A stretch of 64,000 nt of DNA. Source: Yeosuana marina. GTDB taxonomy: Bacteria; Bacteroidota; Bacteroidia; Flavobacteriales; Flavobacteriaceae. The stretch's first letter is position 1; each line of letters begins with the position of its first letter. The stretch spans positions 1-64,000 of the forward strand of contig NZ_JAAKGI010000005.1 of assembly GCF_011762485.1 (NCBI RefSeq). Reading direction: 5' to 3'. Shown here piece by piece: positions 34,742-43,627 of the stretch. The position numbers and the translations under genes were made by a program. Below the pieces are notes generated by a model. It was not told where the DNA came from and ran no database searches. It saw only the letters and a list, made by a program, of their open reading frames with translations.

Positions 34742-37264
34742 ATGAGAAAACCAGTACTCTATCTACTATTACTCCTTTTTATTCCTTTAATAAACCAAGC
34801 TCAGCAACCAGATAAACCAAATTCTTCAGAGATTTTTGAGTCTATTCAAAAACTAAATTTCTTAGGATCTGTGATGTATATTGCAGCACATCCAGATGAT
34901 GAAAACACAAAACTTATCTCCTATTTTTCAAATAAAGTAAAAGCAAGAACTGCTTATTTAGCTTTAACTCGTGGAGATGGTGGTCAAAATTTAATTGGTC
35001 CTGAAATTAGAGAACTTTTAGGTGTTATTAGAACGCAAGAATTGTTAGCTGCCAGACGAGTAGATGGTGGTCAACAGTTTTTTACAAGAGCCAATGATTT
35101 TGGGTATTCAAAAGACCCAGAAGAAACATTAGGTATTTGGAATAAAGACAAGGTATTGAGCGATGTGGTTTTAGCCATTAGAAAATTTAAGCCAGACGTC
35201 ATTATCAATCGATTTGATCATAGAACTCCTGGTACAACGCATGGGCATCACACTAGTTCTGCTATGTTAAGTTTTCAAGCCTTTGATTTGGCAAACAATC
35301 CAGATGCGTATCCAGACCAACTTAAACAAACAAGTTTATGGCAACCACAACGCGAATTTTTTAACACATCGTGGTGGTTTTATGGAAGTCAAGAAAAATT
35401 TGACAAGGCAGATAAAACAAATATGTTAAGCATAGATACTGGTGTTTATTATCCTTCAAAAGGGTTAAGCAATTCAGAAATAGCGGCTTTAAGTAGAAGT
35501 AATCACAAATCGCAAGGGTTTGGCACTACTGGTAGTCGCGGTAAAGAGCTTGAATATCTTGAATTATTAAAAGGTGATTTACCAAATGATAAGTCCAATG
35601 TTTTTGATGGTATTGATACCTCTTGGAATCGTGTAAAAGGAGGAAAACCTATCGGAGATATCTTGACTAATGTTGAAAAAAATTATGACTTCACCAATCC
35701 ATCTGCATCCATTCCGCAATTAGTAAAAGCTTATAAACTCATTCAAAATTTAGAAGATGAGCATTGGAAAACTATCAAATCGGAAGAAATAAAAAATATT
35801 ATTGCTGATTGTGCAGGATTGTATTTAGAAGCGGCTGCAAACACAAACCATGCAACGCCCAATTCAGAAATCCCCTTAACTATTGAAGCCATAAACAGAA
35901 GTAACACTCAAATAGTCTTAGAAAGTATTAAAATAAACAAAGAGAATATTAATGAACATGTGGAACTAAGCAATAACCAAGATCATTTCATTAAAGACAC
36001 CTTAAAAATTTCTAAAAATCAACAACCTACAGCACCTTATTGGTTGATGCAAAAAGGTACGTTAGGAATGTACAAGGTTAATAATCCTGAATTAATTGGC
36101 CTTCCTGAAACTCCTCCTGCTGCTATTGTTGACTTTAATATGTTGGTTGATGGAGAACCTATAACCATATCAAAACCTGTTATTTATAAAACCAACGATC
36201 CTGTAAAAGGTGAAACTTACAAACCCTTTGTAGTTATTCCTGAAGTCTCTGCAAAATTTGCTGAAAATGTTATTGTTTTTGAAGATGATGCCCAAAAGCA
36301 AATTCCTGTTATTGTAAAGGCTGGTAAAGACAATGTAGAAGGCTATGTATCTATTTCACACCCAAAAGATTGGAATGTCTATCCTGAGAAGCAAGCTATT
36401 TCAATAGGTCATAAAGGTGAAGATCAAACCATTGTTTTTACTGTTATTCCACCAAAAAATCAAAGCGAAGGCTTCATAACCCCAATGGTTCATATTGGTG
36501 ATAATATCTACACAAAAAAGCTAATAGAAATCGATTATGAACACATTCCGTTTCAAACCGTATTGCTTCCAAGCGAAAGCAAAGTTGTAAGGCTTAACAT
36601 TAAAAAGAAAGGAAATAATATTGCGTATATTGAAGGTGCTGGTGATGTTGTTCCAGAAAGTTTAAAACAAATTGGTTATAATGTGGTTACTATAGCTCCT
36701 AAGGATATTAATGCAGAAACCTTAAATAGATTTGATGCTGTTGTCGTGGGCATACGAGCTTATAACACCGTTGAAGATTTAAAATATAAGCAACAAATAC
36801 TATTTGATTTTGTAAAACAAGGAGGTAATATGATTGTACAATACAATACAAATTCCAGATTGAAAGTAGATGAATTAGCTCCTTATAATTTACAATTATC
36901 CAGAGATAGAGTCACCGATGAAAATGCAGAAGTGACTATTTTAAATCCAGACAACCCCATCCTTAACTATCCAAACAAGATTACAACAGAAGATTTTGAA
37001 GGATGGACACAAGAGCGCGGTTTGTATTTTCCTGACGAATGGTCTGATAAATTCACGCCTATTTTATCTATGCACGATAAAGGTGAAACTCCTAAAGATG
37101 GAAGCTTGTTGGTTGCTAAATACGGAAAAGGCTATTATATTTATACAGGATTAAGCTTTTTTAGAGAGTTTCCAGAAGGCGTTCCTGGTGCCTATCGCCT
37201 ATTTGCCAATATGCTCTCAATTGGAAAAGATACTATTAAAAATAACGCTAAATTAAAGAACTAA
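34742..37264 (+). CDS. Secreted large PIG-L family deacetylase
   Basis: 840 residues with a signal peptide ending near N-Q-A-Q. The PIG-L domain covers about 30-300, with the zinc motif A-A-H-P-D-D-E-N near 49-56 and further ligands in H-G-H-H-T. The remaining 540 residues are beta-rich domains and a Rossmann/ThuA-like unit (about 620-750) of the type seen in large Bacteroidetes PIG-L proteins. Expected activity is deacetylation of an N-acetyl sugar. The start at 34742 gives the signal peptide; a longer reading frame from 34613 runs inside corA. Likely operon: PIG-L, 36-aa membrane peptide, symporter, Gfo/Idh. Confidence 0.85.
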   Translation: MRKPVLYLLLLLFIPLINQAQQPDKPNSSEIFESIQKLNFLGSVMYIAAHPDDENTKLISYFSNKVKARTAYLALTRGDGGQNLIGPEIRELLGVIRTQELLAARRVDGGQQFFTRANDFGYSKDPEETLGIWNKDKVLSDVVLAIRKFKPDVIINRFDHRTPGTTHGHHTSSAMLSFQAFDLANNPDAYPDQLKQTSLWQPQREFFNTSWWFYGSQEKFDKADKTNMLSIDTGVYYPSKGLSNSEIAALSRSNHKSQGFGTTGSRGKELEYLELLKGDLPNDKSNVFDGIDTSWNRVKGGKPIGDILTNVEKNYDFTNPSASIPQLVKAYKLIQNLEDEHWKTIKSEEIKNIIADCAGLYLEAAANTNHATPNSEIPLTIEAINRSNTQIVLESIKINKENINEHVELSNNQDHFIKDTLKISKNQQPTAPYWLMQKGTLGMYKVNNPELIGLPETPPAAIVDFNMLVDGEPITISKPVIYKTNDPVKGETYKPFVVIPEVSAKFAENVIVFEDDAQKQIPVIVKAGKDNVEGYVSISHPKDWNVYPEKQAISIGHKGEDQTIVFTVIPPKNQSEGFITPMVHIGDNIYTKKLIEIDYEHIPFQTVLLPSESKVVRLNIKKKGNNIAYIEGAGDVVPESLKQIGYNVVTIAPKDINAETLNRFDAVVVGIRAYNTVEDLKYKQQILFDFVKQGGNMIVQYNTNSRLKVDELAPYNLQLSRDRVTDENAEVTILNPDNPILNYPNKITTEDFEGWTQERGLYFPDEWSDKFTPILSMHDKGETPKDGSLLVAKYGKGYYIYTGLSFFREFPEGVPGAYRLFANMLSIGKDTIKNNAKLKN

Positions 37265-37266
37265 AA

Positions 37267-37377
37267 ATGACTAACAATACAACAGATAAAAAACCGTGGA
37301 AACGTCTTTATACCATCGTTTTAATAGCTAATGTATTGTATTTTATAATATTCTATATATTAATGAAACTCTTCTAA
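37267..37377 (+). CDS. 36-residue single-pass membrane peptide upstream of the symporter
   Basis: ATG at 37267, TAA at 37375-37377. M-T-N-N-T-T-D-K-K-P-W-K-R-L-Y is followed by one hydrophobic helix (residues 15-36), giving an N-in topology with a positively charged collar. It fills the gap between the PIG-L stop (2 bp) and the symporter start (3 bp), so it is surely co-transcribed and almost certainly translated. I infer an accessory subunit of the symporter, by analogy with small partner proteins of some SSS and TRAP carriers; no homologue is recognised by name. Confidence 0.6.
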   Translation: MTNNTTDKKPWKRLYTIVLIANVLYFIIFYILMKLF

Positions 37378-37380
37378 TAT

Positions 37381-39075
37381 ATGGAATCACTAGATTGGAT
37401 TGTACTATTAGGCACCTTACTTACCATTGTTGGCTATGGCTCTTGGAAAACCAGAGGTAGTAAAAATGTACATGATTTTATTCAAGGTGGTAATGAGGCT
37501 AAATGGTGGACCATAGGGCTTTCTGTCATGGCAACACAAGCAAGTGCTATTACGTTTCTATCAACACCAGGACAGGCATTTAATGATGGTATGGGCTTTG
37601 TACAATTTTATTTTGGTGTTCCCATCGCCATGATCATTATTTGTATGGTATTTATCCCTTTATATCATCGTTTAAAAGTCTACACCGCTTATGAGTTTTT
37701 AGAAAACAGGTTTGATCTTAAAACAAGAAGCTTAACCGCTATGCTGTTTTTAATACAACGGGGTTTAGCCGCTGGAATTACTATTTATGCACCAGCTATT
37801 ATCTTATCGGCCGTATTAGGATGGAATTTAAATATCCTCAATATCATCATTGGTGTGTTAGTCATTATTTATACAGTTTCTGGAGGAACAAAAGCTGTAA
37901 GCATGACACAAAAACATCAAATGGCTGTTATTTTTACTGGGATGTTTATCGCCTTTTTTTTAATCATCAGTTATTTACCTGAAAATATCACGTTTACCAA
38001 AGCTCTGGATATAGCAGGCGCTAGTGGTAAAATGGATATTTTAGATTTTTCATTTAATTTAGAGAACAGATATACGGTTTGGAGCGGACTTATTGGTGGA
38101 ACGTTTTTAGCGCTTTCTTATTTTGGAACAGACCAAAGTCAAGTACAGCGATACCTTTCAGGGAAATCGGTTAAAGAAATGCAAATGGGATTAATTTTTA
38201 ATGGCTTGCTCAAAGTCCCAATGCAATTCTTTATTTTATTGGTTGGTGTTATGGTGTTTGTGTTTTATGAATTTAATGAATCGCCTATTAACTTTAATCC
38301 TGCTGCCGAAAAAACTATTTTAAATTCTGATTATGCGCAAGATTATAAAGCTCTAGAAAATGAGCAAAATATTATATTCAATAATAAACAAGAGTTAATT
38401 AATTCATATATAGAAACAAAGGATGAAAACTATGTCAAGGATATAGCTCTTGCCAATAAAGCTGATAAAGAAAATAGAGATGCTGCCAAAGTTCTAATTC
38501 AAAAAGCGGCTTCAGATAAAGTAATAAGTGTTGAAACCAATGATAAGGATTATGTATTTATTCATTTCATATTAAATAATCTGCCTCGAGGTTTAATAGG
38601 TTTATTATTGGCCGTTATTTTAAGTGCTGCTATGTCGAGTACGGCGAGTGAATTAAATGCTCTTGCCTCCACCACTACCATGGATTTATATAAGCGCTCC
38701 ATAGTTAAAAACAAGGATGAAAATCACTATTTAAATGCTACAAAGTGGTTTACCTTAGCTTGGGGTATTTTAGCCATTATAATCGCTTCCATAGCCTATC
38801 TAGCTGATAATTTAATACAATTAGTCAATATTATTGGGTCTATTTTCTATGGAAATGTCTTAGGTATTTTCTTACTAGCATTTTTCTTTAAATTTGTAAA
38901 AGCGAATGCTGTTTTTATAGCGGCTTTAATTACTCAGGCAATCATAATTGTTGGTTGGTGGTATGACTGGATGCCTTATTTATGGCTTAACCTTTTTGGA
39001 TGCTTCTTGGTAATTAGTTTTGCATCTTTAATCCAAATAATGAAAAAATCAAATGAAAAAATCACTTCAAAATAG
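37381..39075 (+). CDS. Sodium:solute symporter (SSS family)
   Basis: 564 residues with 13 or more hydrophobic segments. The SSS/SLC5 marks include W-W-T-I-G-L-S-V-M-A-T-Q-A-S-A near 42-56 and Y-F-G-T-D-Q-S-Q-V-Q-R-Y near 246. A long polar loop (about 310-390) precedes the last helices. The substrate is unknown; the neighbouring secreted PIG-L deacetylase and Gfo/Idh oxidoreductase suggest a sugar or sugar derivative released outside and oxidised inside. The Gfo/Idh gene overlaps its end by 23 bp. Confidence 0.88.
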   Translation: MESLDWIVLLGTLLTIVGYGSWKTRGSKNVHDFIQGGNEAKWWTIGLSVMATQASAITFLSTPGQAFNDGMGFVQFYFGVPIAMIIICMVFIPLYHRLKVYTAYEFLENRFDLKTRSLTAMLFLIQRGLAAGITIYAPAIILSAVLGWNLNILNIIIGVLVIIYTVSGGTKAVSMTQKHQMAVIFTGMFIAFFLIISYLPENITFTKALDIAGASGKMDILDFSFNLENRYTVWSGLIGGTFLALSYFGTDQSQVQRYLSGKSVKEMQMGLIFNGLLKVPMQFFILLVGVMVFVFYEFNESPINFNPAAEKTILNSDYAQDYKALENEQNIIFNNKQELINSYIETKDENYVKDIALANKADKENRDAAKVLIQKAASDKVISVETNDKDYVFIHFILNNLPRGLIGLLLAVILSAAMSSTASELNALASTTTMDLYKRSIVKNKDENHYLNATKWFTLAWGILAIIIASIAYLADNLIQLVNIIGSIFYGNVLGIFLLAFFFKFVKANAVFIAALITQAIIIVGWWYDWMPYLWLNLFGCFLVISFASLIQIMKKSNEKITSK

Positions 39076-40039
39076 AAAGGTTCGTTGGGGAATTATTGGT
39101 TTAGGAAACATTGCCCATAAATTTGCAACAGACTTACTGACCATTGATGATTCTGAGCTTTATGCCGTAGCATCCAGGGCTCAAGAAAAAGCAACTGATT
39201 TTGCATCAAAATACAATGCTACAAAAGCCTATAGCAGCTATGAGGATTTAGCATCAGATCCTCTTGTAGATGCTGTTTATATTGCAACACCTCATGCTTT
39301 TCATAAAGAAAATACCATTTTATGTTTAGAAAAAGGAATCTCTGTTTTATGTGAAAAACCTTTTGCCATGAATGCAGATGAAGTCAATGAAATGATTGCC
39401 TGCGCTAAAGCAAACAACACACTCCTTATGGAAGCACTTTGGACTTATTTTCTTCCGCATTATCAATATGTATTGGAAACCTTGAAAAACAAAACATATG
39501 GCAACATTTTAAAATTAGAAGCTGATTTTGGTTTTTTTCGTGAATTTAATAACGACAGCAGACTATTTAGGAAATCGCTTGGTGGCGGAAGTCTATTAGA
39601 TATAGGTATCTACCCTATTTTTTCAGCGTTGTCAACATTAGGAGTCGCTCAAAAAAAGGAAGCACATGCCACTTTTTTTGATAATAAAACGGACTCATCT
39701 TGTGATATGACTTTCTATTACGACAATGACGTTACAGCAACTCTAAAAAGTTCACTTTTGGAAGACTTACCTACCGAAGCTATTTTCTATTGCGAACAAG
39801 CCACTATTAAAGTGAACAGACAATTTCATTGTCCAACTACAGTTTCAATACTTATTGATGGCGAAGAAAATATAAAAGATTTTGGTTATACAACTATTGG
39901 TTACAATTTTGAAACGATTCATTTTAATAAATTACTTCGAGACGGCAAAACTGAAAGTGATATCATGTCTTTTGAATTTAGCGAACAACTTATCAAAACA
40001 CTTGACGACGTTAGAGAACTTATCAAGCTAAAATATTAA
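39053..40039 (+). CDS. Gfo/Idh/MocA family NAD(P)-dependent oxidoreductase
   Basis: 328 residues. The Rossmann start W-G-I-I-G-L-G-N-I-A is near 12-21, and the family's E-K-P (C-E-K-P-F-A-M) is near 100. The C-terminal alpha/beta domain contains S-L-L-D-I-G-I-Y-P, the G/D-x-x-x-Y-x-x catalytic-type block. It oxidises or reduces a sugar or cyclitol; the exact substrate is unknown. It overlaps the symporter by 23 bp, so transport and oxidation are co-expressed. Confidence 0.87.
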   Translation: MKKSLQNRKVRWGIIGLGNIAHKFATDLLTIDDSELYAVASRAQEKATDFASKYNATKAYSSYEDLASDPLVDAVYIATPHAFHKENTILCLEKGISVLCEKPFAMNADEVNEMIACAKANNTLLMEALWTYFLPHYQYVLETLKNKTYGNILKLEADFGFFREFNNDSRLFRKSLGGGSLLDIGIYPIFSALSTLGVAQKKEAHATFFDNKTDSSCDMTFYYDNDVTATLKSSLLEDLPTEAIFYCEQATIKVNRQFHCPTTVSILIDGEENIKDFGYTTIGYNFETIHFNKLLRDGKTESDIMSFEFSEQLIKTLDDVRELIKLKY

Positions 40040-40072
40040 AAGTATGGTTTTTATTACTTTTAGTTAATTTTA

Positions 40073-40127
40073 TTTGTCTATATGTAAAGTTTGTTTTACT
40101 TTTGATTTATCAATCACATAAATCAAA
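40073..40127 (+). promoter_or_regulatory. Promoter and overlapping operator of the Xre-membrane protein pair
   Basis: TTTG (40073-40076), 20 bp, then TACTTTTG (40097-40104) is a near-consensus Bacteroidetes promoter. A perfect 10-bp inverted repeat, TTTGATTTAT (40101-40110) and ATAAATCAAA (40118-40127), overlaps the -7 box and the likely transcription start. This is the position expected for a repressor site, most simply for the Xre regulator encoded by the operon itself. Confidence 0.65.
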
Positions 40128-40142
40128 TTAAAACGAACAGTT

Positions 40143-40619
40143 ATGAAAACAAATTATTTATTACCAAACAAGTATAAAACACTAGGTTGGATACTTTTTA
40201 TTGTGGGTATAATTTCTGGGATTATATTTGCCTTTGGAGGTTATGAAACTAATCTTTTAACTACAAAAGTACTTTCAATTTATGACGGACTCAACATTAC
40301 CGTTGATGGCAAACTGTCTCTTTTTAACATTCAAAAGAATAGTATTATTGATGAACTTATTACAATTGCTATCATAATTGGTGGGCTTATTGTTGGATTT
40401 TCAAAAGAGAAAGTTGAAGATGAATTTATTTATAAGTTGCGCAAAGATTCGCTTGTTTGGGCCATAATAGTAAACTATGCTGTATTGCTATTTATCACTT
40501 TGTTTATTTATGATTTGGCCTATTTTCATGTTTTGGTTTTTAATATGTTTACTCCTTTAATTTTCTTTATTATCCGTTTTAACTTTTTAAAATTAAAATC
40601 CAGAAGTGATGAAGAATAA
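40143..40619 (+). CDS. Four-helix membrane protein paired with an Xre regulator
   Basis: 158 residues with about four hydrophobic segments (15-33, 70-85, 101-121 and 128-145). It resembles the small DUF2178-type membrane proteins commonly encoded just before a short Xre regulator. Function unknown. It overlaps the regulator gene by 11 bp. The promoter in front has a dyad overlapping the -7 box. Confidence 0.68.
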   Translation: MKTNYLLPNKYKTLGWILFIVGIISGIIFAFGGYETNLLTTKVLSIYDGLNITVDGKLSLFNIQKNSIIDELITIAIIIGGLIVGFSKEKVEDEFIYKLRKDSLVWAIIVNYAVLLFITLFIYDLAYFHVLVFNMFTPLIFFIIRFNFLKLKSRSDEE

Positions 40620-40809
40620 CATAAAAGTACAACGTGCTATTCATGATATGACGCAAGCGGATTTAGCTGAAAAAATAGGTGTAAGCAGGCAAACTATAAA
40701 TGCCATGGAAAAAAACAAATATGTACCGTCTACAGTTTTATCTCTTAAAATAGCTAAACTGTTTAAAATACCATTAGAAGATATTTTCTTTCTAGAAGAT
40801 GAAGACTAA
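40609..40809 (+). CDS. Short Xre-family helix-turn-helix regulator
   Basis: 66 residues, almost entirely the Cro/C1 helix-turn-helix: I-K-V-Q-R-A at the start, M-T-Q-A-D-L-A-E-K-I-G-V-S-R-Q-T-I-N near 15-32, and an acidic tail. This type (YozG-like) often pairs with a membrane protein and represses its own operon. I start at the second of two adjacent start codons (ATG at 40609). It overlaps the membrane protein gene by 11 bp. Confidence 0.88.
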   Translation: MKNNIKVQRAIHDMTQADLAEKIGVSRQTINAMEKNKYVPSTVLSLKIAKLFKIPLEDIFFLEDED

Positions 40810-40810
40810 G

Positions 40811-40840
40811 AAAAGCGCAACAAATGTTGCGCTTTTTTTT
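40811..40840. terminator. Terminator between the Xre gene and the DUF2911 gene
   Basis: AAAGCGCAAC (40812-40821), loop AAAT, then GTTGCGCTTT with a run of eight T (40833-40840). It lies directly after the Xre stop. The A-rich left flank gives T bases on the other strand, so it may also serve the convergent DUF2911 gene ending at 40864. Confidence 0.9.
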
Positions 40841-40863
40841 AAAATTTTGGATTTATCGATAAA

Positions 40864-41712
40864 TTACATACCCTCCCACTCTTCTATAGAGTCCATATTC
40901 ATTTTCACATAATCAGCGTTACCAGCTTCTTTGGCCCCTTCTAATGATTTTTTAGCTATTTCAATAGCCTCCATTTTGTTTCCAGATTTTGCATATATTA
41001 AAGATTGTTGTCTTAATTGCCAATACGCTGGTTTTTCAGTCATAGACATTGCTTTGTCTATCCATTCCTTAGCTCTTTCAATATTTTTATTCTCTTCAGA
41101 ATAATATACGGCAGCAGCATAATAATCTTTTGCCGTTGGTGTTCCGCTCATCACATCATTAATACTAGCCAAAACTTTATTATCTGTTGGGACTGTAAAT
41201 GGAATTCCTAAATACGTTTTTTCCCAAATTAAATCTAAAGTAGCACCTCCGTTGGTAAGATTACTAATATCTAAAGTAAAGGTTTGAACATCAAAAGGAA
41301 GTGGATACGATTTAACTGTAATTTTAGCAGCCACTTTAGTATCGTCCCATACTTGAGGCGTACCCCAGTTTTCTGTATTAGAATAAAAAATAACATCCCA
41401 TGACTCCTCATTTGGAATCGTATAAAGAGCATAAGAACCAGCTACCAATGATTGTCCGTCTACTCTTACATCATCACTAAATGTGATTTTTGTATTCGCA
41501 TTAGCGCCTGTTCTCCATAATGTACCATAAGGAACCAAATCCCCAAAAATAGTCCTGCCTCGCATAGAAGGTCTTGAATATTCAAGCGTAACATCTGTTA
41601 AGCCTACTTTTTGCTCCAATTTAGCAAACGGACTTGGCTGTGGTGTTTCAATTTGTGAATACCCCATAAATGATATGGTTAGCAATAGAATTGATGATAC
41701 TAGTTTTTTCAT
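40864..41712 (-). CDS. Secreted DUF2911 protein (second paralogue)
   Basis: 282 residues with a signal peptide ending near G-Y-S-Q (residue 19). DUF2911 covers about 25-180, with V-T-L-E-Y-S-R-P-S-M-R-G-R-T-I-F-G and L-W-R-T-G-A-N-A-N-T. A shorter helical tail with one or two TPR-like helices follows. It is clearly related to the protein at 16664-17755, which has more TPRs. Function unknown. Single gene sharing a terminator region with the Xre gene. Confidence 0.85.
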   Translation of the reverse strand: MKKLVSSILLLTISFMGYSQIETPQPSPFAKLEQKVGLTDVTLEYSRPSMRGRTIFGDLVPYGTLWRTGANANTKITFSDDVRVDGQSLVAGSYALYTIPNEESWDVIFYSNTENWGTPQVWDDTKVAAKITVKSYPLPFDVQTFTLDISNLTNGGATLDLIWEKTYLGIPFTVPTDNKVLASINDVMSGTPTAKDYYAAAVYYSEENKNIERAKEWIDKAMSMTEKPAYWQLRQQSLIYAKSGNKMEAIEIAKKSLEGAKEAGNADYVKMNMDSIEEWEGM

Positions 41713-41800
41713 GTTTTTAAGTTAATTTAATTAGTAGCTTTTAAAATAATAAAAAATAAGGTATGATATCGATTTTTTTTTACATTTTACAAATATTTAA

Positions 41801-42505
41801 TCATTCCTTTAAATTAATTTGTTTCATAATGTCTTCTAACATTTCTACCTGTACCTGTTGAATTGTTAAAAGTTCTTGCTGTTGATGAATAATTAAATGA
41901 TCAATTTTTTCATGCAACATCCTTATTTCTAGTTCAGATTTTAAATTAATCATGTAATCTTGCTTAGAACGCTCTCTGTCCTTTTCTTCTTGTCTGTTTT
42001 GACTCATCATAATAACAGGAGCTTGCAACCCCGCCAAGCAGGATAAGATTAGGTTTAATAAAATAAACGGATATGGGTCAAAACCCTTATTCACTAAAAA
42101 TATAATATTTGAATAAATCCATACAGCTATAAAAATTCCAAATAGTATAATAAACTTCCAACTACCTCCAAAGGAAGCAATTTTGTCTGCGAGCCTTTGA
42201 CCAAAGGTAAAATTCGTAGCATCCGAGTCCGCACCAATTTTATCTGTAATAGTCTCATGTTTTTGTAAAGTCTTTAAAACATCCTCTTCAAGTTCATTAA
42301 GTTCTCCAACTTCGTGAATTAAATATTCTGCAATATATTTTTGTCGATAATGGTTAAGCTCTGAAACTGAAATAATACTTTTTAAGTTAAAATCTGGATA
42401 CTCTTTCAGTATTAAATTAAATATAGACTTTCTTATAGATTTGGCTTGTATTTTTTCACTATCTTGGAATTCTTGTTGCTATAAACTACTAATAAATATT
42501 ATCAT
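41801..42505 (-). pseudogene. DUF1003 membrane protein gene with a broken or unusual 5' end
   Basis: Reading the minus strand from 42478 to the stop at 41801 gives an open frame of about 225 residues that matches a whole DUF1003 protein: A-K-S-I-R-K-S-I-F, H-Y-R-Q-K-Y-I-A-E-Y-L, two membrane helices, F-D-P-Y-P-F-I-L-L-N-L-x-L-S-C-L-A, M-M-S-Q-N-R-Q. But no ATG, GTG or TTG precedes the conserved N-terminal part. The in-frame ATG at 42505 is followed, after seven more codons, by TAG at 42479-42481, just where relatives have the start of the domain (I-S-G-x-E-F). The first internal start is a GTG at 42094, between the helices. Either a nonsense mutation, a non-standard start, or a sequence error. 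Confidence 0.6.
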
Positions 42506-42563
42506 AATTTTTCATAATATTTTAAAACTTTCAAATTTATTATAATGCTTCAATAACCTTCAA

Positions 42564-43460
42564 ATGATTAACAAGATAGTAACATTTTTTATATTTTCTT
42601 GGAGCGCTCTGGTAATTTCACAAACTAGATATATCGATACTGTTTTTGATAACATTACTGTAAAAACATATAATTATTCTATTAGAAATAGCGATACTTT
42701 AAAGCTTGACCTATATGAACCAAAAAATGATAATTGTACTAATAGACCTCTTTTTGTAATTGTTCATGGTGGCGGTTTTACCAGTGGAGAAAGAAATAAT
42801 TACTCATTGGTTTCATTAGCTGAAAGCATAACCAAAAAAGGATATGTTGTTGCTTCAATTGACTATTCTCTCTTAAGCAAGAACAAAGTATTTAGTTGTA
42901 ATATACCCTTGGATGAAGAAATGACTATTTATGCAGAGGCTGGAGAAGATTTACTTAGTGCTCTAGCTTATTTAATTAAATATAAAGAGGATTTTTTAAT
43001 TAATGAGTCTAAAATTATTTTATTTGGGTTAAGTGCAGGAGCCGAAACAGTTCTAAATATTACCTATAACAGAGATTTGTTAATACCAAAGAATGAAACT
43101 TATAAAAATATTAAACCAGCTGCAGTTATATCCATATCTGGAGCTTGTCTGAATAGTGATTTGATAACTAACACTATTCCTGGTGTTTTTTATCATGGAA
43201 ACAAAGATCAAATAATACCATATGACAGAGATTCACATCATTTCTGTGACCCAACAGAAAAAGGTTTTCTTATTATGGATGGCTCAAACAGAATAGTTGA
43301 AAAGCTAAAAGCTTTAGATTCTAGTTTTATGTTTTATACATACAAAGATAGAGGTCACGATATTTTTAATCTCCCAACAGACGATTTTTATCAAACCTTT
43401 GTGTTTTTAAAGAAAGTCGTTTTTGATAACACTTTTTATCAGGCACAAATAATTGAGTAA
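42564..43460 (+). CDS. Secreted alpha/beta hydrolase (esterase/lipase-like)
   Basis: 298 residues with a signal peptide ending near V-I-S-Q (residue 19). H-G-G-G-F near 69-73 is the oxyanion motif of the hormone-sensitive-lipase/esterase type, G-L-S-A-G near 155-159 the nucleophile elbow, G-N-K-D-Q near 213 carries the Asp, and R-G-H-D near 270 the His. It cleaves an ester or similar bond in the periplasm; substrate unknown. Monocistronic, between the DUF1003 remnant and the photoprotection island. Confidence 0.82.
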   Translation: MINKIVTFFIFSWSALVISQTRYIDTVFDNITVKTYNYSIRNSDTLKLDLYEPKNDNCTNRPLFVIVHGGGFTSGERNNYSLVSLAESITKKGYVVASIDYSLLSKNKVFSCNIPLDEEMTIYAEAGEDLLSALAYLIKYKEDFLINESKIILFGLSAGAETVLNITYNRDLLIPKNETYKNIKPAAVISISGACLNSDLITNTIPGVFYHGNKDQIIPYDRDSHHFCDPTEKGFLIMDGSNRIVEKLKALDSSFMFYTYKDRGHDIFNLPTDDFYQTFVFLKKVVFDNTFYQAQIIE

Positions 43461-43561
43461 TCTTCGTTAATTTCTTGGTGTAATATTTTTAATAATTAAA
43501 AACTAACCATATTACCTTAATTATTCTTGTATTAAAAATGATGCTATTGTTTTAAATATAA

Positions 43562-43609
43562 TTTTGTTTAATCTTTTTTAAATAATGTTAAACATTTTTC
43601 GTATTTTTG
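43562..43609 (+). promoter_or_regulatory. Promoter and shared dyad operator of photoprotection operon 1
   Basis: TGTTTAA (43565-43571), 16 bp, TTAAACA (43588-43594), then the -7 box TATTTTTG (43602-43609). The dyad centre is 22.5 bp upstream of the box, and no TTTG -33 element is present. The same half-sites with the same 16-bp spacer and the same -7 octamer stand before the second operon at 57869-57913. The first usable ATG is at 43628, so the in-frame TTG at 43607, inside the -7 box, is not the start. Confidence 0.65.
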
Positions 43610-43627
43610 TTTCATAATATTTATATC

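Noticed and set aside
39053-39075. Frameshift fusion of symporter and Gfo/Idh genes
   Set aside because: Both proteins are complete; the 23-bp overlap is an ordinary operon overlap.
42491-42524. AATATTAT/ATAATATT inverted repeat upstream of the DUF1003 remnant as terminator
   Set aside because: AT-only stem of 8 bp with no T run; such repeats arise by chance in DNA this AT-rich.
43607-43627. Upstream TTG start for the TetR-like gene
   Set aside because: The TTG is part of the -7 box TATTTTTG, so it cannot be in the mRNA from that promoter; the ATG at 43628 fits.
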